This document shows positions 1 to 8,833 of a DNA stretch of 64,000 bases, piece after piece. The notes beneath the pieces are model-generated. The model had not been told where the DNA came from. It made no database searches and worked only from the letters and a program-made list of their open reading frames with translations. Numbering within the stretch: the stretch's first letter is position 1; every line of letters begins with the position of its first letter. The DNA is taken from the NCBI GenBank assembly GCA_951812775.1, contig OX638326.1:124001-188000 (forward strand). Direction: 5' to 3'. Made by a program: the position numbers and the translations under genes. The stretch comes from an uncultured Alphaproteobacteria bacterium. GTDB lineage: Bacteria; Pseudomonadota; Alphaproteobacteria; MPNO01; UBA2964.

Positions 1-5
1 CAAAG

Positions 6-1694
6 CTAGATAAAATAGAAAACCATATATAGGGCCAATAGGACGGCAACCCAAAGAACGGTTGATCCGGTTGGCCACGTCCTGGCAAGAAGACCTTCCG
101 GTCCATGATGGCGGAAAACCCCGGCGATAAATCCTTCCACCCGATTGAGAAATGCGGTCCGAACAAGTCGGTCGGCGGGAACGAAGACAGCCCCCAGCTT
201 TTTGATAAGTCCGGGGAGCATACGTCGGTAGGTCCAATCGAAATCGAGATTTATGGAATTTAGCTGGCTAGGATACAGCCCTGTTTTTAACAGATAGATA
301 AATGCAAGTGCGGCGAAAAGGATGAGCTGTATTTGCGTGATTACATGCGTCGCCGTGTAAGGCACGTAATCTATCTGGAAGGGCAAGATCGCATAGAGCG
401 AAGTTGGGTAGACACTGATCGCGATACAAAGGAATGCCGTAAGGCCCATCGCGATGAGCATATTGACTGGTGCTTCTTCGCATTTCATTCCTGAATCATA
501 TTTGAAGAAGGCGACGTAGGGTATTTTAAATCCGGAATGGTGCATGGCGCCGACCGAGGCCAACAACAAAATAAGCCAGACAACCCAGTGCTCCGCATCA
601 GCAGCGGCGGTAATGATAAGCGATTTTGAAACAAAGCCGATGAAAAGAGGGAAGGCGCTAATAGAGGCGGCGCCGATTACACAGAACGCGGAAGTGAAAG
701 GCATACTCTTGTAAAGACCGCCGAGATCTGAGCCGTTGATTGTCCCCGTGCGATAAAGCACAGCGCCCATCGACATAAACAGAAGCCCTTTGTAAAGGAC
801 GCTTGAGAATGCATGGGCGGCTGTTCCGTTCAGGGCGAGTTCGGTACCAATTCCGACACCAACAACCATGAAACCCAGCTGACTATTAAGGCTGTAGGCA
901 AGTACGCGTCGCAAATTGTTTTCCGCGATGGCGTAGAAAATAGGGAAGATGGCCATTGCTGCGCCGATCCAGATGAGAATGTCGGTGCCTGGAAAACCGC
1001 GTGCTAGTGCGTAAATGGCTAGTTTCGTCGTAAAGGCGGATAAAAATACTGTGCCGGTGACTGTTGCCTCAGGGTAGGAATCCTGGAGCCAGTTATGCAT
1101 CAACGGGAAGGCCGCCTTGATACCAAAGGCGAGGAATATCATGACCGGGCCGGGTCCGGTCAGGTCCATCTTTGCGAATTCAAGTGATCCCGCTGTCTTG
1201 AATTGTAGGATCGCACCGGCGAGCAGAAGAACACCGGAACCGATCTGAATGATCAGATAGCGCATACCTGTTTTGTAAGCACTTTCGGTCTTACTCGACC
1301 AAATCAGAAAGACGGAGGCAATTGCTGTGCCTTCCCAATATACGAACAGGGTGATGAGATCGCTGGCGAAGGCGCCACCAATTGCCGCGCCAGGATAAAT
1401 TAATCCGGCCATTTGTTGGACCGGATCCTTCATATGGAAAGCAAAAATAATGCTGATCGCGGCGGCTATGTGAAAGATATAGCCAAAGAGCAAACTCAGC
1501 CCATCTACTCTTACCGGGGATAGCGTGTATCCAAAGATATCAAAGGCGAAATGAATGCCTTCCGGGAGGACCAGAAGTCCCCAGAAACCCAGTACCGGCA
1601 GCGCCAGCATATACGCGTTGCGGACGACCCTTGGCAGCAGTGGGACGAGTATGGCGCCAATGATTAAAAGAAGACCCGGCGGAAACTCAATCAT
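6..1694 (-). CDS. Mrp-type antiporter D-like subunit (third NuoL/M-like subunit)
   Basis: A 562-residue polytopic membrane protein of the NuoL/NuoM/MrpD ion-pump family, last gene of the Mrp operon. It probably moves protons or sodium as part of the antiporter complex in the inner membrane. The family key residues are visible: Glu121 in FVYWEGTA, Lys193 in FGIKAAFPLMHNW with His200, and Lys224 in the following helix. The C-terminus (after about residue 465) carries a hydrophilic segment and one last membrane helix, longer than in the other two D-type subunits of this operon. It overlaps the 91-residue gene upstream by 8 bp, so the two are translationally coupled. The stop codon lies at 6-8, so the gene is complete. 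Which ion it carries cannot be read from sequence. Confidence 0.9.
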   Translation of the reverse strand: MIEFPPGLLLIIGAILVPLLPRVVRNAYMLALPVLGFWGLLVLPEGIHFAFDIFGYTLSPVRVDGLSLLFGYIFHIAAAISIIFAFHMKDPVQQMAGLIYPGAAIGGAFASDLITLFVYWEGTAIASVFLIWSSKTESAYKTGMRYLIIQIGSGVLLLAGAILQFKTAGSLEFAKMDLTGPGPVMIFLAFGIKAAFPLMHNWLQDSYPEATVTGTVFLSAFTTKLAIYALARGFPGTDILIWIGAAMAIFPIFYAIAENNLRRVLAYSLNSQLGFMVVGVGIGTELALNGTAAHAFSSVLYKGLLFMSMGAVLYRTGTINGSDLGGLYKSMPFTSAFCVIGAASISAFPLFIGFVSKSLIITAAADAEHWVVWLILLLASVGAMHHSGFKIPYVAFFKYDSGMKCEEAPVNMLIAMGLTAFLCIAISVYPTSLYAILPFQIDYVPYTATHVITQIQLILFAALAFIYLLKTGLYPSQLNSINLDFDWTYRRMLPGLIKKLGAVFVPADRLVRTAFLNRVEGFIAGVFRHHGPEGLLARTWPTGSTVLWVAVLLALYMVFYFI

Positions 1695-1962
1695 TGTCCG
1701 CCTCGTCGTAATAATTTTCGGGACGCATCAACAATTTCCGAAGCAAATTTGCGCATAAGACCAAAACAACGGAACCGATGAGCGCGGCCCATCCATACAT
1801 GCCTGGAATCCAGTCTTCTGCCGCGTAATGGACGTGCTTATGGTAAAAGAGATCAGCTATGACACTTAGGAGGCAGGCTGCACCGAGCGCCCAAAGAATT
1901 TTTTTGACCGTATCTTTGTCGTCCAACCAGAATTTTCTTTCATCGGGTTTTTGATCCGCCAT
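1687..1962 (-). CDS. Small two-helix membrane protein of the Mrp operon
   Basis: A 91-residue protein with a charged N-terminus (ADQKPDERKFW), two predicted membrane helices (about residues 23-38 and 60-76) and an acidic tail. It sits between two D-type antiporter subunits and overlaps the downstream one by 8 bp, so it is very likely a small accessory subunit of the complex. The ATG at 1962 is preferred because GGGGGA lies five bases upstream; a TTG four codons earlier is also open. I do not recognise a named family; the function is inferred only from position. Confidence 0.75.
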   Translation of the reverse strand: MADQKPDERKFWLDDKDTVKKILWALGAACLLSVIADLFYHKHVHYAAEDWIPGMYGWAALIGSVVLVLCANLLRKLLMRPENYYDEADND

Positions 1963-1975
1963 TTTATCCCCCAAC

Positions 1976-3490
1976 TCAGCCCTGTATGCCCGCTACGGGT
2001 GCCAACATCCGGTAAATCTTATCGGCGTAGAAAAATAGCAGGATACACCCGACACTCGTGATCGTCATGGCGAAAAGACAGAATGGAGGCGCTTCCCGAA
2101 TATTTCCGAAGCGGACACCATTCCAGAAACTGACTTCACCATGGTGATCATCGTGATGCTTATCGGCCTTCGCTGAGGCAAAGAACCCGCGCGCGACAAT
2201 TGGCATCAGGTAGGCGATGTTCAGCAACGAACTCACCATAAATACAAACATAAAGATGATTTGCCCGGCATCGGCCGCCGAAAGCATAAGATACCATTTG
2301 CTCCAGGCGCCCCCCAGGGGCGGCAACCCAATTACACTCAAAGACCCGATTAGGAAGGCGATAAAGGTAACGGGCATGACTCTGCCGAGCCCATCCATTT
2401 CAGAAATTTCTGTTTTGTGACTGGCAACCAAAATGGCGCCAGCGCAGAAAAATAATGTGATTTTGCCGAAGGCATGCATAGCAATGTGCATGCCCCCGCC
2501 GAGGATGCCGAGGCTGTTAGCGAAAGCAGTACCAAGAATGATATAGGACAGTTGGCTTACGGTTGAATAAGCTAGCCGCGCTTTCAGATTGTCCTTTGTG
2601 AGCGCGACACAGGAAGCCGCTATCATCGTAAAGGCGGCGATATACATCAGCCAGTCATCTTGCCCAATTCCTGCCAGAGTATCTATGCCGAAGATATAAA
2701 CGATAACCTTGAGAACCGTGAACACACCGGCTTTCACAACGGCAACAGCGTGTAGCAATGCGCTCACCGGCGTTGGGGCCACCATGGCAGCCGGTAGCCA
2801 TTGATGAATGGGCATCAAAGCGGCTTTACCGATGCCATACATGTAGAGGAACAGAAGCAGACCTAGGACCGGTCCATCAGCTTTGCCCTTAAGAATGCCA
2901 CCCGGGGTGAAATCCAGTGTCCCAGTCAGGAACCATGTCCAAATAATGGCGAGCAGAAGAAACGCGATTGAGGTGCCAATTAAAATTCCGAGATAAGTTC
3001 GTCCTGCCTTTACGGCATCCTTGGTTTCAGAATGTGTGACAAGCGGGTACGTCGAAATCGTGAGGATTTCATAGAAAATGAAGAGCGTCAGCATGTTGCC
3101 GGCAAAGCAAATCCCCATTGCACTGGAAATGGCGATGGCAAAGCAGGCATAGAAACGGGTTTGCTGGACTTCGTGATGTGAACGCATATAGCCGATGGCG
3201 TAAATGCTCGTAACGACCCACAGCCCGGAAGCGACCAGAGCAAACAACATGCCAAGGGGCTCGACCTCAAAGGCGATTGGCAAACCGGGAACAATTTCGG
3301 TAAGGACGAAGCTTGGGCGTCCGCCTGAAGTCACTTCCGGTACGAGACCAAAAACAATGAGCGCTAAACAAATTGAGGTCGTAACTGTGATGGCTTCCCG
3401 AATATTGGGATAACGATCATTCAGGAGGATCAGGATCGTTCCGAAAAGGGGAAGTCCGATAGCGAAGGCGACCGCAGTTCCACCAGTCAT
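1976..3490 (-). CDS. Mrp-type antiporter D-like subunit (second)
   Basis: A 504-residue NuoM/MrpD-family membrane protein. Conserved ion-channel residues are present: Glu141 in FIFYEILTIS, Lys222 and His229 in GIGKAALMPIHQWLPAAM, and Lys253 in the next helix. It starts at an ATG that shares one base with the stop codon of the D subunit upstream (TGATG), a sign of translational coupling. As a second D-type subunit it would add another ion half-channel to the complex, as in membrane-bound hydrogenase and complex I modules. Family membership is clear; the exact subunit letter is not. Confidence 0.9.
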   Translation of the reverse strand: MTGGTAVAFAIGLPLFGTILILLNDRYPNIREAITVTTSICLALIVFGLVPEVTSGGRPSFVLTEIVPGLPIAFEVEPLGMLFALVASGLWVVTSIYAIGYMRSHHEVQQTRFYACFAIAISSAMGICFAGNMLTLFIFYEILTISTYPLVTHSETKDAVKAGRTYLGILIGTSIAFLLLAIIWTWFLTGTLDFTPGGILKGKADGPVLGLLLFLYMYGIGKAALMPIHQWLPAAMVAPTPVSALLHAVAVVKAGVFTVLKVIVYIFGIDTLAGIGQDDWLMYIAAFTMIAASCVALTKDNLKARLAYSTVSQLSYIILGTAFANSLGILGGGMHIAMHAFGKITLFFCAGAILVASHKTEISEMDGLGRVMPVTFIAFLIGSLSVIGLPPLGGAWSKWYLMLSAADAGQIIFMFVFMVSSLLNIAYLMPIVARGFFASAKADKHHDDHHGEVSFWNGVRFGNIREAPPFCLFAMTITSVGCILLFFYADKIYRMLAPVAGIQG

Positions 3491-4965
3491 CAGCCTGCCC
3501 CCAATAGCTGTTGGGCTGCCAATTTGGCGGCACCGACTGTTAGATCAGTGTTGATACCGTAGTAAATACTTGCGCCAATGAGAATCCATGTCGGAATCAG
3601 CATGCTGGGCGGCGCATCTTCAATATCTGGGGCGTTCTCTGGTGCAGGTTTTAAATAGGCGACTTCGACAACCCGCCAGATATAGACAACAGCGAGAAGG
3701 GAGCAGAGCAATACCAACGCCGCGGCAAACCACCAACCACGTTCAAAGGCTCCTAAGACCAGATACCACTTGCTGATAAAGCCGACCGTAAGAGGAACGC
3801 CTATCAAACCGAGACCACCAACGACGAAAGCAGCCATTGTCCAGGGCATTCGGCGACCGATACCGGCCATATCGTCGAGGTTCACGGAGGCGATCCTGTA
3901 GAAAAAACAGCCTAATGCAAGGAACATGCCGCCTTTCATGAGCGCATGATTGAAGAGATGAAGGATGCCGGCTGCCACCCCGTTCACATTCGCAAAGCTG
4001 ATTCCCAAAATCATATAGCCTATTTGGGCAACAGACGAATAAGCCAACATTCTTTTAAGGTTCGGTTGGAAGATTGCGACTGCAGACGCGGCAAACATCG
4101 CGATAACGGCAAGGACCAACAGGATGCTGTCGAGCGGCATGACGCCAAAGGACAGCTTCACATCAAAAATCGTGAACAAGAACCGAAGGAGGACGTATAC
4201 GGCGACCTTTGTCGCTGTTGCTGCAAGAAACGCGCTGACCACGGAGGGCGCGTAGGTATAAGCGTTGGGTAACCAAAGGTGGAGTGGGAAGAGCGCCAGC
4301 TTTAGAGAGATGCCGACGACGAGAAACCCAAACGCGGCGCCAATGGTTCGACTTAGTGGTTTGTCTGCAAGACGTTCTGCCAAATCGGCCATATTAAGGG
4401 TGCCGGTTTCAGCAAACAGCAAACCGATGCCGATAACGATGAAGGTCGCACCAATCGTCCCCAAAACGAGATACTGATAGGCCGCCGTGAGGGCGCGCCG
4501 GTCCTTGCCCATTGCGATCAGGACATAGGATGACAGGGACGAGATTTCGAGGAAAACAAACAGGTTGAAGGCATCACCGGTAATCGTGACACCAAGAAGC
4601 CCGCAAAAACACAGCATGTAGGATGTGTAAAACAGGTAAACCCGGTTTACCCCGAACTCGGCCCGAACACTTTCGCGGGCATAGGGCGTTACCACGGCGC
4701 CAATTGCGGAGACGATTAACAGGACGAAGGCATTAACGGTGTCTACGCGATATTCAATACCGAGAGGCGGTGCCCAATCTCCCATGTGGTAGCTGATTAT
4801 GCCGCCGGTCATCACCTGTTGCAGAAGAAGCCAGGATATAACCAGACACGACCATGACCCGAAGAGTGCGACGATCCACGACCAGTCCCGATACCGCACG
4901 AGCATACACAGCGGTGCACATATTAGCGGGATAACGACCTGTAACGCGGCTAGATGTTCAGTCAC
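3490..4965 (-). CDS. mrpD: Na+/H+ antiporter subunit D (MrpD/MnhD)
   Basis: A 491-residue NuoN/NuoM-like subunit with many membrane helices. Glu140 in FVFLEISSLSSYVL and the segment LKLALFPLHLWLPNAY contain the conserved acidic and basic residues of the ion path. It follows mrpC with a 4-bp overlap and precedes the second D-type gene with a 1-bp overlap, the order C-D seen in Mrp operons of alphaproteobacteria. Of the three D-type proteins here this one is closest in position and length to canonical MrpD. Predicted role: cation/proton antiport at the inner membrane for pH and sodium homeostasis. Confidence 0.93.
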   Translation of the reverse strand: MTEHLAALQVVIPLICAPLCMLVRYRDWSWIVALFGSWSCLVISWLLLQQVMTGGIISYHMGDWAPPLGIEYRVDTVNAFVLLIVSAIGAVVTPYARESVRAEFGVNRVYLFYTSYMLCFCGLLGVTITGDAFNLFVFLEISSLSSYVLIAMGKDRRALTAAYQYLVLGTIGATFIVIGIGLLFAETGTLNMADLAERLADKPLSRTIGAAFGFLVVGISLKLALFPLHLWLPNAYTYAPSVVSAFLAATATKVAVYVLLRFLFTIFDVKLSFGVMPLDSILLVLAVIAMFAASAVAIFQPNLKRMLAYSSVAQIGYMILGISFANVNGVAAGILHLFNHALMKGGMFLALGCFFYRIASVNLDDMAGIGRRMPWTMAAFVVGGLGLIGVPLTVGFISKWYLVLGAFERGWWFAAALVLLCSLLAVVYIWRVVEVAYLKPAPENAPDIEDAPPSMLIPTWILIGASIYYGINTDLTVGAAKLAAQQLLGAG

Positions 4966-5315
4966 GATTCCTCGTCCTGAACATGAATTTCATCTTCCTC
5001 GATCGTTCCATACGCCTCATTGATTCTGACGACCAGAGCGAGGCCAAGGGCAGTGGTTGCGACGCCAACGACAATTGCTGTGAGGATTAAGACGTGGGGA
5101 AGGGGATTAGAATAGGTGGTGATGCCTTCGGCAATAATGGGCGCGGTCCCGCCCTGAATTTTGCCAAAGGTAATATACATAACGAACACGGAGGCCTGAA
5201 AAACGTTGAGGCCGACAATCTTTTTTACGAGGTTGTCATGGGCAATAACGATATAAAACCCGGCCATCATCAGAAAGACGACAATCCAGTAATTATAGAG
5301 GCCGACTGCCGCCAT
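4962..5315 (-). CDS. mrpC: Na+/H+ antiporter subunit C (MrpC/MnhC, NuoK-like)
   Basis: A 117-residue NuoK-like protein with three membrane helices (about residues 4-21, 27-51 and 69-95) and a short acidic tail (EEDEIHVQDEES). The GLNVFQASVFVMYI segment and the ILTAIVVGVATTALGLAL helix are typical of MrpC. It overlaps mrpB by 23 bp upstream and mrpD by 4 bp downstream, so the three are one translational unit. Confidence 0.92.
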   Translation of the reverse strand: MAAVGLYNYWIVVFLMMAGFYIVIAHDNLVKKIVGLNVFQASVFVMYITFGKIQGGTAPIIAEGITTYSNPLPHVLILTAIVVGVATTALGLALVVRINEAYGTIEEDEIHVQDEES

Positions 5316-5748
5316 CTTGGTCGTCCCCTTTTGTCTGGCGATGTCGGGCGAAGGTAAAGAACACCATAACCATGACCGATGTCACAGTAATGCCAACGCC
5401 GAGCTCGACTAATAAAATGCCAAGATGTTGTCCATGCACAGCGTTCTGCGCCATGACGTTATAATCAAGATATTTCCCACCGACCAAAAGGTTGTAAACG
5501 CCTACGCCAGCATAGAGCAGAACTCCTAGGGCAATGCCAAATCTTAAAATACCCCGGGGCAATACCCGACTAGCATTCTGCAATCCAAAAATAAGGGCGT
5601 AGAGAATAAAACCAGCTGCAAAAATAACGCCTGCCTGAAAGCCACCCCCTGGTCCAAAATCACCATGAAACTGAACGTAAAGCCCGAACAGCATGATAAA
5701 GGGCATCAGAAGTTTCGCGACGACGCGGAGGACGAGATAACTATACAT
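5293..5748 (-). CDS. mrpB: Na+/H+ antiporter subunit B (MrpB/MnhB)
   Basis: A 151-residue membrane protein of the MnhB family. The segment HGDFGPGGGFQAGV (about residues 29-42) is the MrpB hallmark. The ATG at 5748 is chosen because GAGGAC lies upstream and the protein then begins directly with the first helix; the open frame runs 14 codons further, into the end of the preceding gene. It overlaps the DUF4040 gene by 8 bp and mrpC by 23 bp. The protein is thought to be a structural part of the Mrp complex. Confidence 0.92.
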   Translation of the reverse strand: MYSYLVLRVVAKLLMPFIMLFGLYVQFHGDFGPGGGFQAGVIFAAGFILYALIFGLQNASRVLPRGILRFGIALGVLLYAGVGVYNLLVGGKYLDYNVMAQNAVHGQHLGILLVELGVGITVTSVMVMVFFTFARHRQTKGDDQDGGSRPL

Positions 5749-6295
5749 CTTTGTCCTCACGACGGCGTCCGATATGGCGCCAGTTCCCAAGAAGAAGAAT
5801 TACGCCAATCCCGGCTGTAAAAATAACTACGACTTCACCCAGCGTATCGTAACCCCGGTAGCTGGCCAAAATGGACGTAACGACGTTCGGAATTCCGGTT
5901 TTTACGGGAGCATCCCTAAGATAATCTGGGCCAACGTGCGTTTGAACTGGCGCATTTGGATCACCGTAATGGGCGAGATCTAAAGTCCCATATATCAATG
6001 CGACGCCAGTTAGGCAAACCATGATTAGGGGCAGAATTTTAGTGTGACTTGGCTTTTTTTCGCGATCTGTTGTTAACGCGATCGTGCCAAGTGCCAGCAC
6101 TGTTGAAATCCCTGCGCCGACAGCGGCTTCAGTGAAGGCAACATCGACTGCGTCCAAAATAACAAAGATGGCGGCGGCCATAACGCTGAAGATACTGCCG
6201 AGCATGACAACCGCGTACAGATTGCGAATACGCAGAATGGCGCACACAGTGATCGACATAAAAGCCAGGATGGCGATGTTTGCGAAGGATTCTAT
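5741..6295 (-). CDS. MrpA C-terminal-like subunit (DUF4040/MbhE type), probable ATA start
   Basis: This protein matches the part of MrpA that lies after the NuoL-like domain: a DUF4040 module (VAFTEAAVGAGISTVLALGT is diagnostic) followed by an MbhE-like segment with one helix, ending in a charged tail. In this operon MrpA is therefore split and its NuoL-like part is supplied by the D-type subunits. The first ATG is at 6259, but it lies inside the first helix. Upstream in frame the coding sequence continues to ATA (6295-6293) or ATC (6298-6296), placed 8 and 5 bases after an AAGGAG. Starting there restores a full first helix (IESFANIAILAFMSITV). The ATA overlaps the mrpG stop as ATAG. I give the longer form; 6259 is the conservative alternative. 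Confidence 0.82.
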   Translation of the reverse strand: MESFANIAILAFMSITVCAILRIRNLYAVVMLGSIFSVMAAAIFVILDAVDVAFTEAAVGAGISTVLALGTIALTTDREKKPSHTKILPLIMVCLTGVALIYGTLDLAHYGDPNAPVQTHVGPDYLRDAPVKTGIPNVVTSILASYRGYDTLGEVVVIFTAGIGVILLLGNWRHIGRRREDKDV

Positions 6296-6633
6296 GATGA
6301 ACTCTCCTTGTCGTCGTCCCGGAGGTCTGCATCCAGAATGGGTTCTACACCGCTGCTAAGTGCCGCATGGGCGAGGGCAAAACTTGAAGCTGGGCTAGTG
6401 AAGAAAATGAAGACCAGTATCAAGAATAGCTTTGCCGCCACGAGCGTTAACCCGGCTTGTAATATCAGTCCCAGAATAATGGAACCGGCGCCGAGTGTGT
6501 CGGTTATACTGGCAGCATGCATTCTCGTGTAGACATCGGGAAAACGAAGAACGCCAACCGCTCCCGTAATCAATGAAAATGCGCCCAATAGGATGAGGGC
6601 CCAGCTTAAAATATCGATGATTGTGCCACTCAT
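6292..6633 (-). CDS. mrpG: Na+/H+ antiporter subunit G (MrpG/MnhG)
   Basis: A 113-residue MnhG/PhaG-family protein with three membrane helices. The stretch GVLRFPDVYTRMHAASITDT is the family signature. The ATG at 6633 lies one base after the mrpF stop and has GAGGAG ten bases upstream; the open frame extends ten codons further but inside mrpF. The hydrophilic tail (EPILDADLRDDDKES) ends in a TAG that overlaps the proposed ATA start of the next gene. Confidence 0.92.
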   Translation of the reverse strand: MSGTIIDILSWALILLGAFSLITGAVGVLRFPDVYTRMHAASITDTLGAGSIILGLILQAGLTLVAAKLFLILVFIFFTSPASSFALAHAALSSGVEPILDADLRDDDKESSS

Positions 6634-6634
6634 T

Positions 6635-6916
6635 CTATAAGGGCTCCTCATCATCATGGGCACGCGCTAGGTCGCCATATTTGAAAACTTTGAGAACAGC
6701 TATGGTGCCGACGAAATTTATCAGGGCATAGACAAGTGCGATGTCCGTAAATTCGGGTCGTCCCATCAGGAAACCGAGGACGGCAATCATCAGCACGACT
6801 TTGGTGCCAAACATGTTAACCGCAACGATGCGATCGTAAATAGACGGGCCTTTGATTGCACGGATCAAAGCCATGATCATGGTAACAAGAAGAGCGGCGG
6901 TGGCGGCAGAAAACAT
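6635..6916 (-). CDS. mrpF: Na+/H+ antiporter subunit F (MrpF/MnhF)
   Basis: A 93-residue membrane protein with three helices. The segment IKGPSIYDRIVAVNMFGTK is the family signature of MrpF. It shares one base with mrpE upstream and is followed one base later by mrpG, so E-F-G form a compact coupled block. Confidence 0.92.
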   Translation of the reverse strand: MFSAATAALLVTMIMALIRAIKGPSIYDRIVAVNMFGTKVVLMIAVLGFLMGRPEFTDIALVYALINFVGTIAVLKVFKYGDLARAHDDEEPL

Positions 6917-7407
6917 TATTTGTCTTCTCCAACCATTTTGGTAACTCGGCGATCCATCTCGCCGCCCATCAAATCCTCTGCACCTGATCTTGTCAGGGCA
7001 TGTACAAGGATTTCTCCATTCGCGACATCTACCGAAATAGTTCCTGGCGTCAGCGTGATAGAGTTGGCGTAAATAACTTGCCCTAGATCAGAAGTCTGTG
7101 AAGCTTTAACTCGTAATAGAGTAGGCGTTGCGGGGAGAGATGGTGAGAGGATCCGCTTTAGAACGTCGATATTGGCTTTGATAATCTCGATTATAAGCCA
7201 TGGAATATAGGTAACGGCTCTCCACGTCAGATGAATGGGATGTCCTTCGTGATCAATAAGGTCCATGCGCTGCATGATCGAGACAACCAGCGCGCAAGAA
7301 AGAACACCGAGTGTCGTAATCAGGAAAGTGTAATGGCCTGATAAAACCAGCCATACGGCAAATAGCACCGCACCGAGTGAAACAGAATGAACTATACGGT
7401 TTCCCAT
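6916..7407 (-). CDS. mrpE: Na+/H+ antiporter subunit E (MrpE/MnhE)
   Basis: A 163-residue MnhE-family protein and first gene of the ten-gene Mrp operon. It has two N-terminal membrane helices and a cytosolic C-terminal part containing the typical YANSITLTPGTISVDV motif. The operon promoter must lie in the AT-rich spacer upstream of 7407, which it shares with the divergent cold-shock gene. Predicted role: assembly or structure of the multi-subunit cation/proton antiporter. Confidence 0.93.
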   Translation of the reverse strand: MGNRIVHSVSLGAVLFAVWLVLSGHYTFLITTLGVLSCALVVSIMQRMDLIDHEGHPIHLTWRAVTYIPWLIIEIIKANIDVLKRILSPSLPATPTLLRVKASQTSDLGQVIYANSITLTPGTISVDVANGEILVHALTRSGAEDLMGGEMDRRVTKMVGEDK

Positions 7408-7568
7408 CCCGGAAGACCTGACACCTTCAATTATTTTTTTTAACGTTTACAGCATTTCCTGTTTCCAGAAAACGCCATCTCCCATTCAAATGAAATTATT
7501 ATGGCTGGCCCGGCTATTCTAGTCCTATTTTGATTTTAATCGCGGGAACTCGAAGAATTTTTAAAATA

Positions 7569-7597
7569 TTGACTAATAATATTGACTGAGGTATGAG
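7569..7597 (+). promoter_or_regulatory. Candidate sigma-70 promoter of the cold-shock gene
   Basis: A TTGACT hexamer (7569-7574) is followed after exactly 17 bases by TATGAG (7592-7597). Transcription would start near 7604 and leave about 70 bases of AT-rich leader before the coding start, which suits a cold-shock gene. The ten-base word containing TTGACT is repeated at 7565-7574 and 7578-7587. This is a pattern match only. Confidence 0.4.
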
Positions 7598-7673
7598 TTG
7601 AAATAAAAAACATTTATGCTCACTAAAAAACGACGTTAGATTAGATTTGTTAAATATTGGGGGAGTGTTGGCG

Positions 7674-8237
7674 TTGAGTGAGTCAGACTCGTTGCCCGGA
7701 ACTGTAGAGTCCGTACAGATTCGTGGCACCCTGAAGTGGTTTAATGTAGTCAAAGGGTATGGTTTTCTTACTCCGGATGATGGTTCCCCGGATGTATTCT
7801 TACATCTTACCGTACTCCGTATGGCTGGACATGAACGTCTTGCACCAGGTGCTACGGTCGAATGCGAAGCGGTTAAGGGTGCAAAAGGTATGCAGGTCCT
7901 GCGCGTCGTATCTGTGGATACGTCGACAGCGGTGACTGATGAGATGTTGAACGAACCGCAATCAACAGCGGAACAGGCACCAGAACTGACAGGTCCCGTG
8001 AGCGATTTTATGAGCGGAACCGTGAAATGGTTCAATCCTCACAAGGGATACGGTTTTGTTTGTCTGGATAACAGCGAAGAAAGCGATATCTTTGTTCACA
8101 TGGTGACGTTACGTAACGCTGGCATCGCAAGCCTGGTTACGGGACAGTTGGTGGAAGTAAGGATCGCTGACGGTCCGAAGGGACGGCAGGCCGCAGAAGT
8201 TAAGCTTTCTGCTGCTCCACCACAGGATTCAGAATAA
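7674..8237 (+). CDS. Two-domain cold-shock protein
   Basis: A protein of about 188 residues with two cold-shock domains joined by an acidic linker. Each domain has the RNA-binding motifs: KGYGFLTPD with VFLHLTVL in the first, and KGYGFV with IFVHMVTL in the second. Tandem CSD proteins of this size are typical of alphaproteobacteria and bind single-stranded nucleic acids, acting as RNA chaperones. No ATG lies near the start; TTG at 7674 is chosen because GGGGGAG ends eight bases before it. TTG codons at 7647 and 7668 are also in frame. It is divergent from the mrp operon. Confidence 0.9.
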   Translation: MSESDSLPGTVESVQIRGTLKWFNVVKGYGFLTPDDGSPDVFLHLTVLRMAGHERLAPGATVECEAVKGAKGMQVLRVVSVDTSTAVTDEMLNEPQSTAEQAPELTGPVSDFMSGTVKWFNPHKGYGFVCLDNSEESDIFVHMVTLRNAGIASLVTGQLVEVRIADGPKGRQAAEVKLSAAPPQDSE

Positions 8238-8312
8238 ATTTCTTGCTCTTGTCTTTAAGTCTGAGCGGTGATTTGGTGCCGGCCAATGACGTTCGGACGA
8301 GGCTATTCTGTC

Positions 8313-8801
8313 ATGTATAATTCCTGTCGACTGTTTTGCCTCTTATTGGTTCTGGGTGTTGCTTGGCCACCTTCAGATTTGGCCAATGCGCAATCTGGTA
8401 GTGCAGCCGCATTTCCTAAGTCTACTCTTTCCATTCAGACAGCGGATCAAAAATACAAGTTTTCAATTGAAATTGCCAAAACGGAGCGGCAGCAGCGTCA
8501 GGGGCTAATGTTTCGGCGTCAATTGGCGCCTGATGCAGGAATGTTGTTCGTCTACGCGGCCCCACAAGTCCTCACGATGTGGATGAAGAACACCTATATT
8601 CCTCTGGATATGCTATTTATTGCCCCAAACGGTCGCATTGTTCAGATTGTGCAGCGAACTGTGCCGGGTTCTTTGCAGACCATTTCTTCTGGAGAGGCGG
8701 CCATCGCGGTACTTGAGGTTAATGGTGGTACGGTATCGCGGCTTAAGATCAAGAAGGGTGATTGGGTAAAGCATCCTACTTTTGGCTCTAACCCCAAGTA
8801 G
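8313..8801 (+). CDS. Exported DUF192 family protein
   Basis: About 162 residues, starting with a clear signal peptide (hydrophobic CLLLVLGVAW, likely cleavage after DLANA) followed by a DUF192 domain. The domain hallmark LTMWMKNTYIPLDMLFI is present, as is the upstream REQGLM-like stretch RQQRQGLMFRR. DUF192 proteins are small beta-barrel proteins of unknown biochemical role, usually periplasmic or lipoprotein-like. The ATG at 8313 is chosen because the signal peptide starts there; GTG at 8268 and ATG at 8287 are in frame but add a non-signal-like extension. Confidence 0.85.
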   Translation: MYNSCRLFCLLLVLGVAWPPSDLANAQSGSAAAFPKSTLSIQTADQKYKFSIEIAKTERQQRQGLMFRRQLAPDAGMLFVYAAPQVLTMWMKNTYIPLDMLFIAPNGRIVQIVQRTVPGSLQTISSGEAAIAVLEVNGGTVSRLKIKKGDWVKHPTFGSNPK

Positions 8802-8833
8802 GAACATACATCACATATGGAGAACAGGTTACC

